64,000 bases of DNA from Methanocaldococcus fervens AG86 (GTDB lineage: Archaea; AGJL01; Methanococci; Methanococcales; Methanocaldococcaceae): positions 1 through 64,000 of the forward strand of contig NC_013156.1 in the NCBI RefSeq assembly GCF_000023985.1, in the 5' to 3' direction. The position numbers were made by a program, and so were the translations under genes. Each line of letters opens with the position of its first letter. Positions within the stretch are counted from its first letter, which is position 1. Below, piece after piece: positions 51,501-60,234 of this stretch. Under the pieces are notes generated by a model that did no database searches, was not told where the DNA came from, and saw nothing but the letters and a program-made list of their open reading frames with translations.

Positions 51501-51953
51501 ATTTAAATTATTTTTTTCTATTAGAGATATCATTTTTTCGTAAGTTTGCTTAACTAAAAGTGTTGTAGGTAAAATTATATAGCATTTCTTTCCTTTTTTT
51601 GATAAAAATAAGCTCATCAATATACCAAAAAAGCTCTTCCCCACACCTGTTGGAGCAACAATTGAGAAGCTTTTATTTTTTAAAACCCTCTTTGCCCACA
51701 TCTTCTGTATACTTAAAAGTTCAAATCCCAAATCTTTTACAAATTCCTCAAATTCTTTAAATTCATTCCAAATATTGCAGTAATTTTTTAAATTTTTTAA
51801 TGTCTTTTCTTCTCTAAGCTTCTCACATAGTTTTAACTTTTCAAAGGCCTTTTCTTCTTTTAAACATTTTTCGCAAACCCCAATTTCCAATCTTTTACTC
51901 GTTATCTCTCCATTACAGTTTGGACACATCTCTTTATATATCATCGGTATCAT
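48594..51953 (-). CDS. rgy: reverse gyrase, intein-free
   Basis: Hyperthermophile hallmark that introduces positive supercoils: an SF2 helicase-like module joined to a type IA topoisomerase. The N-terminal zinc finger is CPNC...CEKC (about residues 10-35). Walker A is APTGVGKS (about 100) with FVDDVDALL (about 203). The Toprim domain starts VVESPNKARTIANFF (about 554) with ATDIDTEGEKIGYD. The catalytic Tyr is in GLTTYHRTSSTRVS (about 867). GGTGTTACTT before ATG 51953 gives 1119 residues. The M. jannaschii gene carries an intein; here the tyrosine region is uninterrupted. Confidence 0.97.
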   Translation of the reverse strand: MIPMIYKEMCPNCNGEITSKRLEIGVCEKCLKEEKAFEKLKLCEKLREEKTLKNLKNYCNIWNEFKEFEEFVKDLGFELLSIQKMWAKRVLKNKSFSIVAPTGVGKSFFGILMSLFLSKKGKKCYIILPTTLLVKQTYEKMISLIEKNNLNVKVVAYHSELSTKEKKEAKERIDNNDYDILITTSNFLAKNMPNNVFDFIFVDDVDALLKASKNIDRTLKLLGFDDEIINEAYKIIYLIKIGKIESALKKREFLKKKISKINHGCLIIASATGKSYGDRVKLYRELLDFEIGFGMNKLRDVADIYDEEFSKEKILEYVKLFGSGGIVFVSIDYGVEKAQEIEKFLLKNNIKAKLIHSKDKKGFDDFRNGEIDVLIGVASYYGVLVRGLDMPERVRYAIFYGIPKFKIRLKEYINSLKEKGELKEDIDIEGKTEEEIREIIVEKLKIKNFSLRKEDGEYLLLIPDVKTYIQASGRTSRMTEFGLTKGASIVLVDEKEIFEALKKYMLFMYESEFRKIDEINLEELIKKIDEDREKIKLGRAKGKVPDLLKSVLMVVESPNKARTIANFFGKPSVRKINNRNIYEVCIGDLNLIITASGGHVFDLVTKEGFYGIKIDNNLYIPIYASIKKVNGEQFTDQKNFEKLIKQLMERGERVNAMDAKENIEIIREIADEVDAIFIATDIDTEGEKIGYDIALNALPFNKNIYRVGFNEITKRAILKAVESFKKGEELSLDENKVKGQIVRRIEDRWIGFRLSQKLWEVFNKNYLSAGRVQTPVLGWIIERYNEHKIKVPYLSLRLENDIYVGKIWEEEFNKDEVEVEVNIYDKEISPLPPFTTDTLLEEATKRFGLSADEVMAIAQELFELGLTTYHRTSSTRVSLDGMRVAKEYLKLNNLEDYLKNREYFMEGAHECIRPTKPMDTEELIEFLKESNIKLTKNHIKVYDLIFRRFLASQMKEAVVEYEEIYIKDLDEKIEGYIDVKFDGWSKIYNLKLKKLPKVEKNSLKILEKKITKIPKVPLYDEGEVVKLMKERGIGRPSTYAQIIKKLLDRGYVTKSKNKGKLIPTKLGTEVYNYLINNYPNLISEERTRELEEIMDKIENGEVDYLEVLKALHEEILSIK

Positions 51954-52107
51954 AAGTAACACCAACATGAAAATCCTTATAAGTTATTTAATTATTATTT
52001 TTAATGTTGATTTGGCATGAAAGGATTTAAAAAGTTTTTGCCTGAAACTTTAGTTATTCAAAATTAAAGAATTTAAACATTACATTAAACTTTAAGATAG
52101 TGGGAGT

Positions 52108-52686
52108 ATGGGATTTTTAGAGGATAAAAAAAGGACTTTGATGAATTTGGAACTTGCTATAAGAGAAGGTTTGGTAGATGAGGAGATAATACCAATATTA
52201 AACAAAATTAATGGGATTGACAGCTATTATACAACATCCAGCTGTATTGGCAGAGTAGGAATAATGGAAATCCCAAAAAATAAGAATCCAAAATTATATT
52301 CGAGATGGCTTGGAAAATGGCACCATTACGCTAACTATGAGGAGATGTTTAACGCTTTAAAAAATAGAAAAGAGGGGTATATAGTTTTTGTTATGAACTC
52401 TCCCATACTGCATATTGCATGTAAAGATATAATATCAGCGAAAAAAATGCTTGAATTGGCTATACACTCTGGATTAAAAGCTTCATCTATAAAATCAATT
52501 TCAGATAGAAGGATTATTGTTGAGATTTTAACAACCTATAAGGTAGATGCTCCAATAGGTGAAGATGGAAGATTATTTGTTGATGAAAACTATCTAAAGT
52601 TTTTGTTAGATTATAGCAACTCAAAACTTAAAAAGGCGAGAGAAATTTTGATGAGATGGGCTAATAGGTTAGATGAGCTAAAATAA
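52108..52686 (+). CDS. taw3: tRNA wybutosine-synthesis methyltransferase Taw3
   Basis: TYW3 family enzyme that methylates the tricyclic base at position 37 of tRNA-Phe in wyosine synthesis. Motifs are FLEDKKRTLMNLELAIREG, INGIDSYYTTSSCIGRVGIM, PKLYSRWLGKWHH, and SGLKASSIKSISDRRIIVEI. 192 residues is usual. AGTGGGAGT precedes the ATG. It lies 19 bases before hef on the same strand and is divergent from reverse gyrase. Confidence 0.93.
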   Translation: MGFLEDKKRTLMNLELAIREGLVDEEIIPILNKINGIDSYYTTSSCIGRVGIMEIPKNKNPKLYSRWLGKWHHYANYEEMFNALKNRKEGYIVFVMNSPILHIACKDIISAKKMLELAIHSGLKASSIKSISDRRIIVEILTTYKVDAPIGEDGRLFVDENYLKFLLDYSNSKLKKAREILMRWANRLDELK

Positions 52687-52705
52687 AATAAAGAGTAGGA
52701 TAGTT

Positions 52706-55009
52706 ATGTATATTGAACATCCATTAATAAAGCCAAACAAATTGGAAGCGAGGTTGTATCAGCAGATTATTGCGGCAAATGCATTAAAGAAAAAAACATT
52801 ATGCGTTTTATCGACAGGTTTAGGGAAAACTGCTATAGCAATTTTGGTTATAGCAGGTATTTTAACAAAAAAGGATGGAAAGGTTTTAATCTTAGCTCCA
52901 TCAAGACCTTTAGTTGAGCAACACTGCAACAGGTTGAAAGATGTTTTAAATATTGATGAAAATATGATAATAGCTTTAACAGGGAAAATATCTCCAAATA
53001 AAAGAGCTGAACTTTATAAAAAGGGGAAGATATTTGTTGCCACGCCACAGGTTATTGAAAACGATATTATAGCTGGAAGGATAAATATTGATGATTTTGT
53101 TTTACTAATAGCTGATGAAGCTCATCACACTACGGGAGACCATGCCTATGCATTTGTAGCAAAAAAATTTAAAGATAAATGCCATGTTTTGGGATTAACG
53201 GCCTCTCCAGGTTCTGATATAGATAAAGTTATGGAAATCTGCGAAAATTTGGGAATTGAACATGTTGAAGTTAGAACTGAAGATGATGAGGATGTAAAGC
53301 CATACGTTGCTAAGGTAAAGCTAACCCCTATTAGAATTGAGCTACCTCCTGAGTTTAAAAAAGCGTTAAAATTAATAAATGAAGCGTTAAAAGAGAGGTT
53401 AAAGATATTAAAAGATTTTGGAGTTATAAATTCCATTGCAAATGTAACAAAAACAGAACTCATTGAATTAAATAATAAGCTATTCTCTTATGATGAGGAA
53501 GTTAAATATGAGCTTATAAGAGTTTGCTCTGAAGCTTTAAAGCTTATGCATGCTAAAGAGCTTTTAGAAAGTCAAGGGAAAACTGTTTTTTTAAGCTATA
53601 TTAATAAATTATCAATGCAAAGAACAAAATCTGCAAAATCAATTTCTAACGATGAAAAAATTAGAGAAGCGGTTAATTTATTAATGGAATCTAATGTTGA
53701 GCATCCAAAATTAGAAAAAGTTGTTGATATGGTTAAAAATATTTTAGAAAAAAATAAAGATGAGAGAATTATTGTTTTTGCACAATACAGAGATACTGTG
53801 GAAAAAATCGTTAATCTATTACATCAAAATGGCATTAAGGCGATAAGATTTATTGGACAGGCGAATAAAGAAGGAAAAGGAATGAGTCAAAAGCAACAGA
53901 TAGAGGCAATAGAGAAATTTAAGAGAGAAGGGAGTGTTTTGGTTTCAACAAGCGTTTCTGAGGAAGGAATAGATATTCCAACAGTAAATTACATCATATT
54001 TTACGAGCCAGTTCCTTCTGAAATTAGGTTTATTCAGAGAAGAGGTAGGGCGATGAGAGGGGAGGGTGGAAAGGCTTATATTTTAATAGCAAAGGGAACA
54101 ACTGATGAGGCATATTATAGAAGCGCTTTATATAAAGAGAGGGAAATGAAGAGACTGTTAAAAAATATGTGCTACCTGTTGAATAAAAGATTACAGAAGA
54201 AATTCGAAGAAAAAGAAAAAGAAGAAAAAACTGAAGAAAAAATTAAAGAAGTTGAAAAACCTTCAACAAAAACAACAAAAGAAGAGGAAACAAAAAAACC
54301 AATGACGATATTGGATTTTATTAAACAAGCTGAAACTAAACCAGAAAGTAAAGAAGAAAGACTTAAAATTGAAAATATAAAGACAAAAAAACCAGTAAAG
54401 ATTATTGTGGACGTTAGAGAGAAAAATATGGCTAAACTTCTACATAACTATGCAGATGTTGAGCTAAAAACCTTGGAAGTTGGTGACTATGTTTTAAGTG
54501 ATAGGGTAATTGTTGAGAGGAAGACGGCTGAAGATTTTGTAAATTCAATTATTGATAAAAGGTTATTTAATCAGTTGAAAAATTTAAAAAAGGTAGAAAA
54601 GCCATTGTTGATTATTGAAGGTGAAAACTTTAGCAGATTGCATGAAAACGCTATTAAAGGAGCTATTTTATCAATAATTTTTGATTTTGGTATTCCAATA
54701 GTATTTACAAAAAATGCTGAAGAAACAGCTGATTTATTAATAAAAATTGCTGAGAAAGAGCAGATAAAGGAGAAAAGGGCTGTTATGGTAAGATATGGAA
54801 AAACTACGATGTCTTTAAAAGAACAGCAGAGATTTATCGTTGAAAGTTTACCAGACGTTGGTGGAGCTTTGGCTGATAGGTTATTAAAGCATTTTAAAAC
54901 TGTTGAAAATGTATTTACTGCAAAAGAAGAGGAGTTGATGAAGGTTGAAGGAGTTGGAAAAGAGAGGGCTAAGAAGATTAGAGAGGTTTTAACTGCAAAA
55001 TATGAATGA
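52706..55009 (+). CDS. hef: Hef helicase/nuclease
   Basis: FANCM/XPF-family protein that handles stalled forks. The helicase part has STGLGKTAIAI (about residue 37), LLIADEAHH (about 136) and QRRGRAMRGEGG (motif VI, about 450). A Lys/Glu-rich linker spans about 490-560. The XPF nuclease domain holds DVREKN and VIVERKTAEDFVNSI (ERKxxxD, about 604), and the terminal tandem helix-hairpin-helix includes LPDVGGALADRLLKHF and VEGVGKERAKKI. 767 residues, complete. Its stop abuts the stop of the convergent ferredoxin gene with no spacer. Confidence 0.97.
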   Translation: MYIEHPLIKPNKLEARLYQQIIAANALKKKTLCVLSTGLGKTAIAILVIAGILTKKDGKVLILAPSRPLVEQHCNRLKDVLNIDENMIIALTGKISPNKRAELYKKGKIFVATPQVIENDIIAGRINIDDFVLLIADEAHHTTGDHAYAFVAKKFKDKCHVLGLTASPGSDIDKVMEICENLGIEHVEVRTEDDEDVKPYVAKVKLTPIRIELPPEFKKALKLINEALKERLKILKDFGVINSIANVTKTELIELNNKLFSYDEEVKYELIRVCSEALKLMHAKELLESQGKTVFLSYINKLSMQRTKSAKSISNDEKIREAVNLLMESNVEHPKLEKVVDMVKNILEKNKDERIIVFAQYRDTVEKIVNLLHQNGIKAIRFIGQANKEGKGMSQKQQIEAIEKFKREGSVLVSTSVSEEGIDIPTVNYIIFYEPVPSEIRFIQRRGRAMRGEGGKAYILIAKGTTDEAYYRSALYKEREMKRLLKNMCYLLNKRLQKKFEEKEKEEKTEEKIKEVEKPSTKTTKEEETKKPMTILDFIKQAETKPESKEERLKIENIKTKKPVKIIVDVREKNMAKLLHNYADVELKTLEVGDYVLSDRVIVERKTAEDFVNSIIDKRLFNQLKNLKKVEKPLLIIEGENFSRLHENAIKGAILSIIFDFGIPIVFTKNAEETADLLIKIAEKEQIKEKRAVMVRYGKTTMSLKEQQRFIVESLPDVGGALADRLLKHFKTVENVFTAKEEELMKVEGVGKERAKKIREVLTAKYE

Positions 55010-55504
55010 TCAACTTTTGATAATCCTCCTTAGATTGATTGAGAGGATAGAGCTAATTTTGTTTATCTGCTCTTCAGAAATCTCAATCTTTTTCTGTAGT
55101 AATTTTGAGATATCGACCTCTATGTAATCTTCTCCAACATCTCTTGAATGAATTGGAGATATTTCATTAAATACTGAAAATACTGGACAAAAATCATGGC
55201 AGTATAGGCAATAGATGCACCTCTCTGGGTTAATTTTTGGTATTTTATCTTTAACATAGTTTTCAGTTATCTTAACTGGCTCAGTTGGAATCATTTCAAT
55301 TGCCTTTGTTGGGCATACGTTGGCACATCCTTCACAACCAATACAAAGCTCTTCAATAACTGTTTTTGGAATTTTAACAGTTCCAGATAATATAGCGTTT
55401 CTCATCTCTAAGCTTGTATACCTATCAGAGCCAAAGATGATTCTCTCTAAATTCTCATATATTCCAGTTAAAAATATTTTGGCAAATTTTTTCAGCTCAT
55501 CCAA
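55010..55504 (-). CDS. ehbL: ferredoxin-type hydrogenase subunit (EhbL-like)
   Basis: Carries two [4Fe-4S] motifs, CIGCEGCANVCP and CIYCLYCHDFCP, in the middle of a helical protein, resembling NuoI/EhbL subunits that pass electrons to or from the hydrogenase core. The best start is TTG at 55504, preceded by GGTGAT at four bases; the ATG at 55540 lies inside the polyferredoxin gene and has no site. That gives 164 residues. It is the last gene of the Ehb segment and converges with hef. Confidence 0.88.
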   Translation of the reverse strand: MDELKKFAKIFLTGIYENLERIIFGSDRYTSLEMRNAILSGTVKIPKTVIEELCIGCEGCANVCPTKAIEMIPTEPVKITENYVKDKIPKINPERCIYCLYCHDFCPVFSVFNEISPIHSRDVGEDYIEVDISKLLQKKIEISEEQINKISSILSINLRRIIKS

Positions 55505-55521
55505 TTTAATCACCAAAAAAT

Positions 55522-56919
55522 TTATTCTTTTACTTTCCATTTTCTATGCAAATATATTGCCTTAGTTGGGCAGATGTTATAACAAGCTCCACAAAACTCA
55601 CACTTCTCTTTATCAACAACTCCATAATCTATGCAGTTATTTGGGCATGCCTTATTGCATAAACCACATTTTATGCAGAAGTCCATATCAACCCTAATAA
55701 ACGAGTTTTCCCTATCAACAACCTTTTTATATCCAGTAGTGTTTGGAATTACATCTCTTGGGCAGTGGATAGCACAAGTTTCACAAGATATGCAGTTGTC
55801 TGTAAATAAAACTTCTCCATTACTTCTATCTACGATTATAGCATCCATTGGGCAAACATTTGAGCATGTAGCACACAATATACAGTTTTCATCTTTAATC
55901 TTTTCTAATTTAACTGTGGTTATCTCTATAGCATTTTCTGGACAGTTGTTTAAACAAATCTTACACAAGGAACAGCCACCAACAACTTTATCGTCTTTAA
56001 CTCTTCTAACATCGTTAGGGCAGATTTCAACACATTTTAGACATTTCCAACAAGCATCTGGGCTGTAAAATAAGTGCCCATCTTCAAACCTTAAAGCTCC
56101 GCTTGGGCAGTTGTTAGCACACAACCCACAGTTTATACAATAACTTTTTGGCTGGGATGTTTTATTCTCCTTAACTTTAACAACTCTAAAGTTCTCAACC
56201 TTTAAAGCATCGTTAGGGCAGATTTCAACACATTTTAGACAGAGGACGCATTTGTTGTAAGCTACTTCCCCATCTTTTATGGCATCTTTTGGGCAACTCT
56301 CCCCACACAAATTGCAGGAGGTACATGCATCTATGGTTTCTGGATTGATGGATTCTCTTGGACATAAATAAGAGCATCTCAAACAACCTACGCATTTATC
56401 TCTATAAATTTTAATTGATGTTCTTTCCACTTTTTCAACGATTTTTCCTGATTTTTCTTCAACATTAAATATTTTAACCTTCATAAGGCTTTCTAAAACT
56501 TTTAAGTATCTTTCTGCCAATCTTTCCCTCTTTGTATTTAATAACTCGTAAGAGCTAACTCTTGCGTTATAAGGGCAGACTTCAACGCAGACACCACACA
56601 TTGAGCAAATACCCATTGGAAACTTCTTTCCATCTTTTTCTGTAATTTTTATAATGTTTATTGGGCATACACTAGCGCATACTCCACAGCCGTTGCATCT
56701 CCTTCTATCTACGTAGTAGCCTCCAAACTTGTTTCTTTTAATTGCTTTATTTGGGCAGTTTCTTGCACACTCTCCACAAGTTAAGCAGGAAAAGCTCTTA
56801 TTATTTAATAAAAATATTGCATCTGTTGGACAGGCTTCCATACACTTAGATGTTTGTGAAAAAGGACAAGATTGGCATTTTTCTTCCACTCTACATTTAT
56901 CCAGTATGGTTATAATCAT
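55522..56919 (-). CDS. ehbK: polyferredoxin of energy-converting hydrogenase B
   Basis: 465 residues packed with iron-sulfur motifs. I count 13 canonical CxxCxxCxxxCP sets (from [12 protein letters not shown] to [12 protein letters not shown]) plus an N-terminal variant [17 protein letters not shown], so up to 14 [4Fe-4S] clusters. It probably acts as an electron wire between soluble ferredoxin and Ehb. GGTGATAGG precedes the ATG. It resembles the polyferredoxin MJ0514 of M. jannaschii (recollection). No transmembrane segment. Confidence 0.95.
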   Translation of the reverse strand: MIITILDKCRVEEKCQSCPFSQTSKCMEACPTDAIFLLNNKSFSCLTCGECARNCPNKAIKRNKFGGYYVDRRRCNGCGVCASVCPINIIKITEKDGKKFPMGICSMCGVCVEVCPYNARVSSYELLNTKRERLAERYLKVLESLMKVKIFNVEEKSGKIVEKVERTSIKIYRDKCVGCLRCSYLCPRESINPETIDACTSCNLCGESCPKDAIKDGEVAYNKCVLCLKCVEICPNDALKVENFRVVKVKENKTSQPKSYCINCGLCANNCPSGALRFEDGHLFYSPDACWKCLKCVEICPNDVRRVKDDKVVGGCSLCKICLNNCPENAIEITTVKLEKIKDENCILCATCSNVCPMDAIIVDRSNGEVLFTDNCISCETCAIHCPRDVIPNTTGYKKVVDRENSFIRVDMDFCIKCGLCNKACPNNCIDYGVVDKEKCEFCGACYNICPTKAIYLHRKWKVKE

Positions 56920-56946
56920 CCTATCACCAAAAATATTAAATTTAAA

Positions 56947-57192
56947 TTAGTATTTTCTAAATAACCTGTTTCCAATAATTATTCCAATAACTGCAGATAA
57001 ATAAGTGCAAGATAAAGGCAATAAATCATAATATGGGAATTCTTTTAAAAAATATGCTATAACCACTGCTAAAATTAAATAGCCGAAAATGTTTCCTATT
57101 TTGTGCCTATACTTAGCCCCAATCAATATCCCAAACAAAAATGCAAGAATTGAAGGATAGTATAAATAATTTGACATTATTGCATCAAGCAT
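56947..57192 (-). CDS. ehbJ: small membrane subunit (EhbJ-like)
   Basis: 81 residues with three hydrophobic helices (about 10-27, 34-50, 57-76). I assign EhbJ from its place between the MnhB-like subunit and the polyferredoxin, not from a sequence motif. GGTGGTTTGAA precedes the ATG, and it starts 15 bases after the previous gene ends, so it belongs to the same transcript. Confidence 0.7.
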   Translation of the reverse strand: MLDAIMSNYLYYPSILAFLFGILIGAKYRHKIGNIFGYLILAVVIAYFLKEFPYYDLLPLSCTYLSAVIGIIIGNRLFRKY

Positions 57193-57207
57193 TTCAAACC
57201 ACCAATG

Positions 57208-57990
57208 TTATTTTTCCTCTGATTTTTCAATTTTTTCGATAATGACCTTTTCACAAGATAGCAAGAATGCAGCAGTTGAAAGCCCAGCTAAAACTTTTAA
57301 TCCTACAGCAATGTTTAGATATGGGATAATACCAGCGGTTATAATCTCTTTTGGAGCTGGAAATACCATATATCCATTAATCTCTGTAAAGTTGAATAGG
57401 TAATAACCTCCTATAAACATTCCAGCAACACCTAACAGCAAATAAGTTAAAGCCCCTAATGCCTCTAATCTCTCTAAAAATTTATGTTCAAACCATAATG
57501 GGCTATTAGAACCAAATGCAGTTACTGACAATATCAACGCTGCTGCTATTAATGCCCCTCCTTGAAAACCTCCTCCAGGAGTTATATGCCCACCCAATAT
57601 AGTTACAATCCCTAAAGCAACCATTAGAACACTCATAGGGAATGCTAAAAATTTAATTATTGGTGTGAATTCACCCCAACCTTTTATTGTTATATAATCC
57701 TCTGATTCGGGAGCTTTAAATATCTCTTTTAAGTATGTGTTGTCATACAATGCCTTTCCAAATACAACCCAAGAAACCATAACTGCAACAACTAAAACCA
57801 AACACTCCCCCAATGTGTCGTAAGCCCTCCAATCAAATATCACGGCACATACGTAGTTTGGGATTATATAATTTGTAAGATAAACAACATTAACCCCTGG
57901 ATTTACTTGCATGTTTGCCAAGCTGTATAAAATGCTCGCCCCAAACATAAAGAACGATAAGGCAACAACTAAATCTCTTTTGGAATTCAT
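57208..57990 (-). CDS. MnhB-domain subunit (EhbH/EhbI-like, possibly fused)
   Basis: 260 residues with about six membrane helices. The N-terminal ~85 residues include VIFDWRAYDTLGECLVLVVA, as in MbhE-like and MnhA-tail proteins. The C-terminal part has LGGHITPGGGFQGGALIAAA, the MnhB signature. Other methanogens may encode these as two proteins (EhbH and EhbI), so this could be a fusion; that is inference from order and size. GGTGGTAAA precedes the ATG, and the preceding gene ends one base upstream. Confidence 0.8.
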   Translation of the reverse strand: MNSKRDLVVALSFFMFGASILYSLANMQVNPGVNVVYLTNYIIPNYVCAVIFDWRAYDTLGECLVLVVAVMVSWVVFGKALYDNTYLKEIFKAPESEDYITIKGWGEFTPIIKFLAFPMSVLMVALGIVTILGGHITPGGGFQGGALIAAALILSVTAFGSNSPLWFEHKFLERLEALGALTYLLLGVAGMFIGGYYLFNFTEINGYMVFPAPKEIITAGIIPYLNIAVGLKVLAGLSTAAFLLSCEKVIIEKIEKSEEK

Positions 57991-57991
57991 T

Positions 57992-58303
57992 TTACCACCT
58001 TGTCATATAGATGCAGAATGCCATTGCCCCTAAAAAGACAGAGAGCCAAAACAACTGGTAGTTTATAGCATTTGAATTCTCTTCCTTAAACTTAAAAATT
58101 AAAGGTGATATTGCTAAAGAGAAGGCTAAAGCAGCTAAACCAAACAAAGTCATTAAAGTTTTTTCATAAATCCTACCGATAATCAAAGCTCCAAAGATGA
58201 ACAACAAGTATAGAGTATATTCTCCAGCAAATACTGCACCAACTGTAATTCCATCCCCATGCTCTTCTTTATCCAACTTTTTTTGAAATTCATTATAATC
58301 CAT
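57992..58303 (-). CDS. ehbG: small membrane subunit (EhbG-like)
   Basis: 103 residues: a charged N terminus of about 20 residues followed by three helices. Named from its position between the MnhD-like and MnhB-like subunits. GGGTGG five bases before ATG 58303 favours this start over the GTG at 58312. No enzymatic motif is visible. Confidence 0.7.
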   Translation of the reverse strand: MDYNEFQKKLDKEEHGDGITVGAVFAGEYTLYLLFIFGALIIGRIYEKTLMTLFGLAALAFSLAISPLIFKFKEENSNAINYQLFWLSVFLGAMAFCIYMTRW

Positions 58304-58321
58304 AAAATCCACCCAAATTAA

Positions 58322-59767
58322 TTATTTTAAACAATAATTAACTCCTAACTCATTTGCGTAGTCCCAGAGATAGTTTGTTACAATATCTGGGTAGATACCA
58401 ATTATTACACATAAAGCGGTTAATACAAATAAGCTGAAGACCGCAAGTTTAGGAACTCCCTTGTTTTGGTATTCTTTTAGAGTTTCTTCATCAACTGGCT
58501 TTAAGTAAATTAAATAAAATGCTTTCATCATAGAAACGAAGGTTCCAATACTAACTATAATCATTATCATAGCTATTTCTGGCATATTTACTTGCATAGC
58601 CGCCTGAGCAAGCATCCACTTACTCTGAAACCCGTTGAATGGTGGAACTCCACTTATCGCAAGCTTTGCACATAAAACCATAAATGCTACAGAAGGCATT
58701 AAAGGCAGTAAGCCCCCTAATTTATGCAAATTACTTCCTCCTTTATGGCTCACAATATAAGCCCCTAAAAATAAGGCAGATTTATAAATAACGTGATTTA
58801 TAGCATGGAAGATACCTGCAACAATTCCCAATGGAGTTCCTAAAGCTAATCCAGTAGCTACATATCCCCCTTGACTTATAGCGTGATATGCCAACAATCT
58901 CTTATAATCACTTTGCAGTAAAGCCATTACAACACCAAATACCATTGCCAAAACTCCTAAGGCAATTAAAACTCCATGAGCACTTACAAAGTAATCCAAT
59001 CCATTGAATAGCTTTAAAATAACTATCATTAAACCTACTAATACAAACTTTGAATACGTTTGTAGCATTGCAGAGATAAAGCCCTTAGATCTTGCATACA
59101 AATCAGCTTTAACGTTATGGAATGGAGGAAGACCAGCTCCATAAGTTAAACCAACAATTAACAGCAGTAAACCTCCATAAATCATTGGATTATCAACCAA
59201 AATATAGTTTTTCATGTCTGTAATGTTTAAAGTTCCAGTTGAAGCTAATAAAAACGCTATTCCCAATAGCATTAAAGATGCTGCAACATTCCCAAGTATC
59301 ATATATCTTAATCCAGCCTTATATGCCTCTTCAGTTCCAGACAAAAATACTAATCCAGCCTGAACTATTGAAACTATCTCAAAAAACACATATAGGTTGA
59401 AGATATCATCAGCTAAAACTATTGCTGCAACGCTCGCAAATCCCATCAAAGTAAGGGTAACAAACATATTGTTTGTTAATTTCTCCCCCATTCCTGAAAT
59501 TAAGACGAGAGAGGCAATTAAAGATAAGGTTACAATAACTGCCTGCTTTGCTGGATTGTAGAGATATGCTATACCGGAAACCCATCCATCAACAACTCCA
59601 TGTCCTCCAAAGTAGTAATAGCCGTATTGGCTAATAAATGGCAGAATAATTAAAATTGCAGCTGTGATAAATGTTATATATTTTACAGCCTTTTCTTTTC
59701 CATGTAGTAAATTCATTATTATTGCCATAATTAATGGAAACACAACTATCATTGGCAAGTAGTTCAT
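58322..59767 (-). CDS. ehbF: MnhD/NuoN-like proton-translocating subunit (EhbF)
   Basis: 481 residues with about 14 membrane helices, the proton-antiporter-type subunit of an energy-converting hydrogenase. Signatures are NLYVFFEIVSIVQAGLVFLS (with the helix-5 Glu), LLLIVGLTYGAGLPPFHNVKADLY (with the conserved Lys region), LLAYHAISQGGYVATGLALG, and FHAINHVIYKSALFLGAY. AGGTGGAAAG precedes the ATG. The complex uses ion motive force to reduce ferredoxin for carbon fixation. Confidence 0.93.
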   Translation of the reverse strand: MNYLPMIVVFPLIMAIIMNLLHGKEKAVKYITFITAAILIILPFISQYGYYYFGGHGVVDGWVSGIAYLYNPAKQAVIVTLSLIASLVLISGMGEKLTNNMFVTLTLMGFASVAAIVLADDIFNLYVFFEIVSIVQAGLVFLSGTEEAYKAGLRYMILGNVAASLMLLGIAFLLASTGTLNITDMKNYILVDNPMIYGGLLLLIVGLTYGAGLPPFHNVKADLYARSKGFISAMLQTYSKFVLVGLMIVILKLFNGLDYFVSAHGVLIALGVLAMVFGVVMALLQSDYKRLLAYHAISQGGYVATGLALGTPLGIVAGIFHAINHVIYKSALFLGAYIVSHKGGSNLHKLGGLLPLMPSVAFMVLCAKLAISGVPPFNGFQSKWMLAQAAMQVNMPEIAMIMIIVSIGTFVSMMKAFYLIYLKPVDEETLKEYQNKGVPKLAVFSLFVLTALCVIIGIYPDIVTNYLWDYANELGVNYCLK

Positions 59768-59782
59768 CTTTCCACCTTAAGT

Positions 59783-60139
59783 TTAATCTTCTTTCAATAT
59801 TACAGAACTTTTAAGTGTTTTGTATTTTTTATACAATATTATAGAAACTCCAAGCATTACGGCGAGCATTGAAGCCTCTATAACTATGTTTGTCAATACC
59901 AATGCATGAGTTAGTGGATAGGCAGATTCCTTAGCAAACACTTCAAAAGAAACCCCAGGTAGTTTTATTGGCACTATTCTTCCATTATATCCAATAGTTA
60001 TAAGTGCTAAATTCACCCCATTTCCTAAAAACTCCAAAGCTATGATTTTTTTTAGAACATTATCAACAAAAAACACGCCATATAATCCAATAATTACTAA
60101 AAGTCCTGATGTGATAAACGAAGCCATTTGAAAATCCAT
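59783..60139 (-). CDS. ehbE: MnhC/NuoK-like subunit (EhbE-like)
   Basis: 118 residues with three helices. IALEFLGNGVNLALITIGY contains the conserved Glu and Asn region of MnhC/NuoK, and DPLTHALVLTNIVIEASMLA-like ESAYPLTHALVLTNIVIEAS the second conserved segment. It precedes the MnhD-like gene, as MnhC does in Mrp operons. GGTGGATAG before ATG 60139 sets the start; a TTG at 60151 extends the frame. It is the first gene of the transcript. Confidence 0.85.
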   Translation of the reverse strand: MDFQMASFITSGLLVIIGLYGVFFVDNVLKKIIALEFLGNGVNLALITIGYNGRIVPIKLPGVSFEVFAKESAYPLTHALVLTNIVIEASMLAVMLGVSIILYKKYKTLKSSVILKED

Positions 60140-60190
60140 TCTATCCACCAATAATTTATCATTATTATTAATGACAGATTGGGTTTAACA

Positions 60191-60203
60191 CTATATAAAT
60201 ATT
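60191..60203. promoter_or_regulatory. shared TATA region between ehb operon and phosphoesterase
   Basis: CTATATAAATATT lies in the 95-base gap between the divergent ehbE and phosphoesterase starts. Being nearly symmetric, it can be read as a TATA box in both directions. Leaders of about 20 and 25 bases would result. No operator-like repeat is obvious. Confidence 0.5.
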
Positions 60204-60234
60204 ACGTTAGAGCAATCAATTTAAGGTGATTTTT

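Noticed and set aside
48594-51953. Possible intein in reverse gyrase
   Set aside because: The tyrosine motif and Toprim segments are continuous and total length fits an uninterrupted enzyme.
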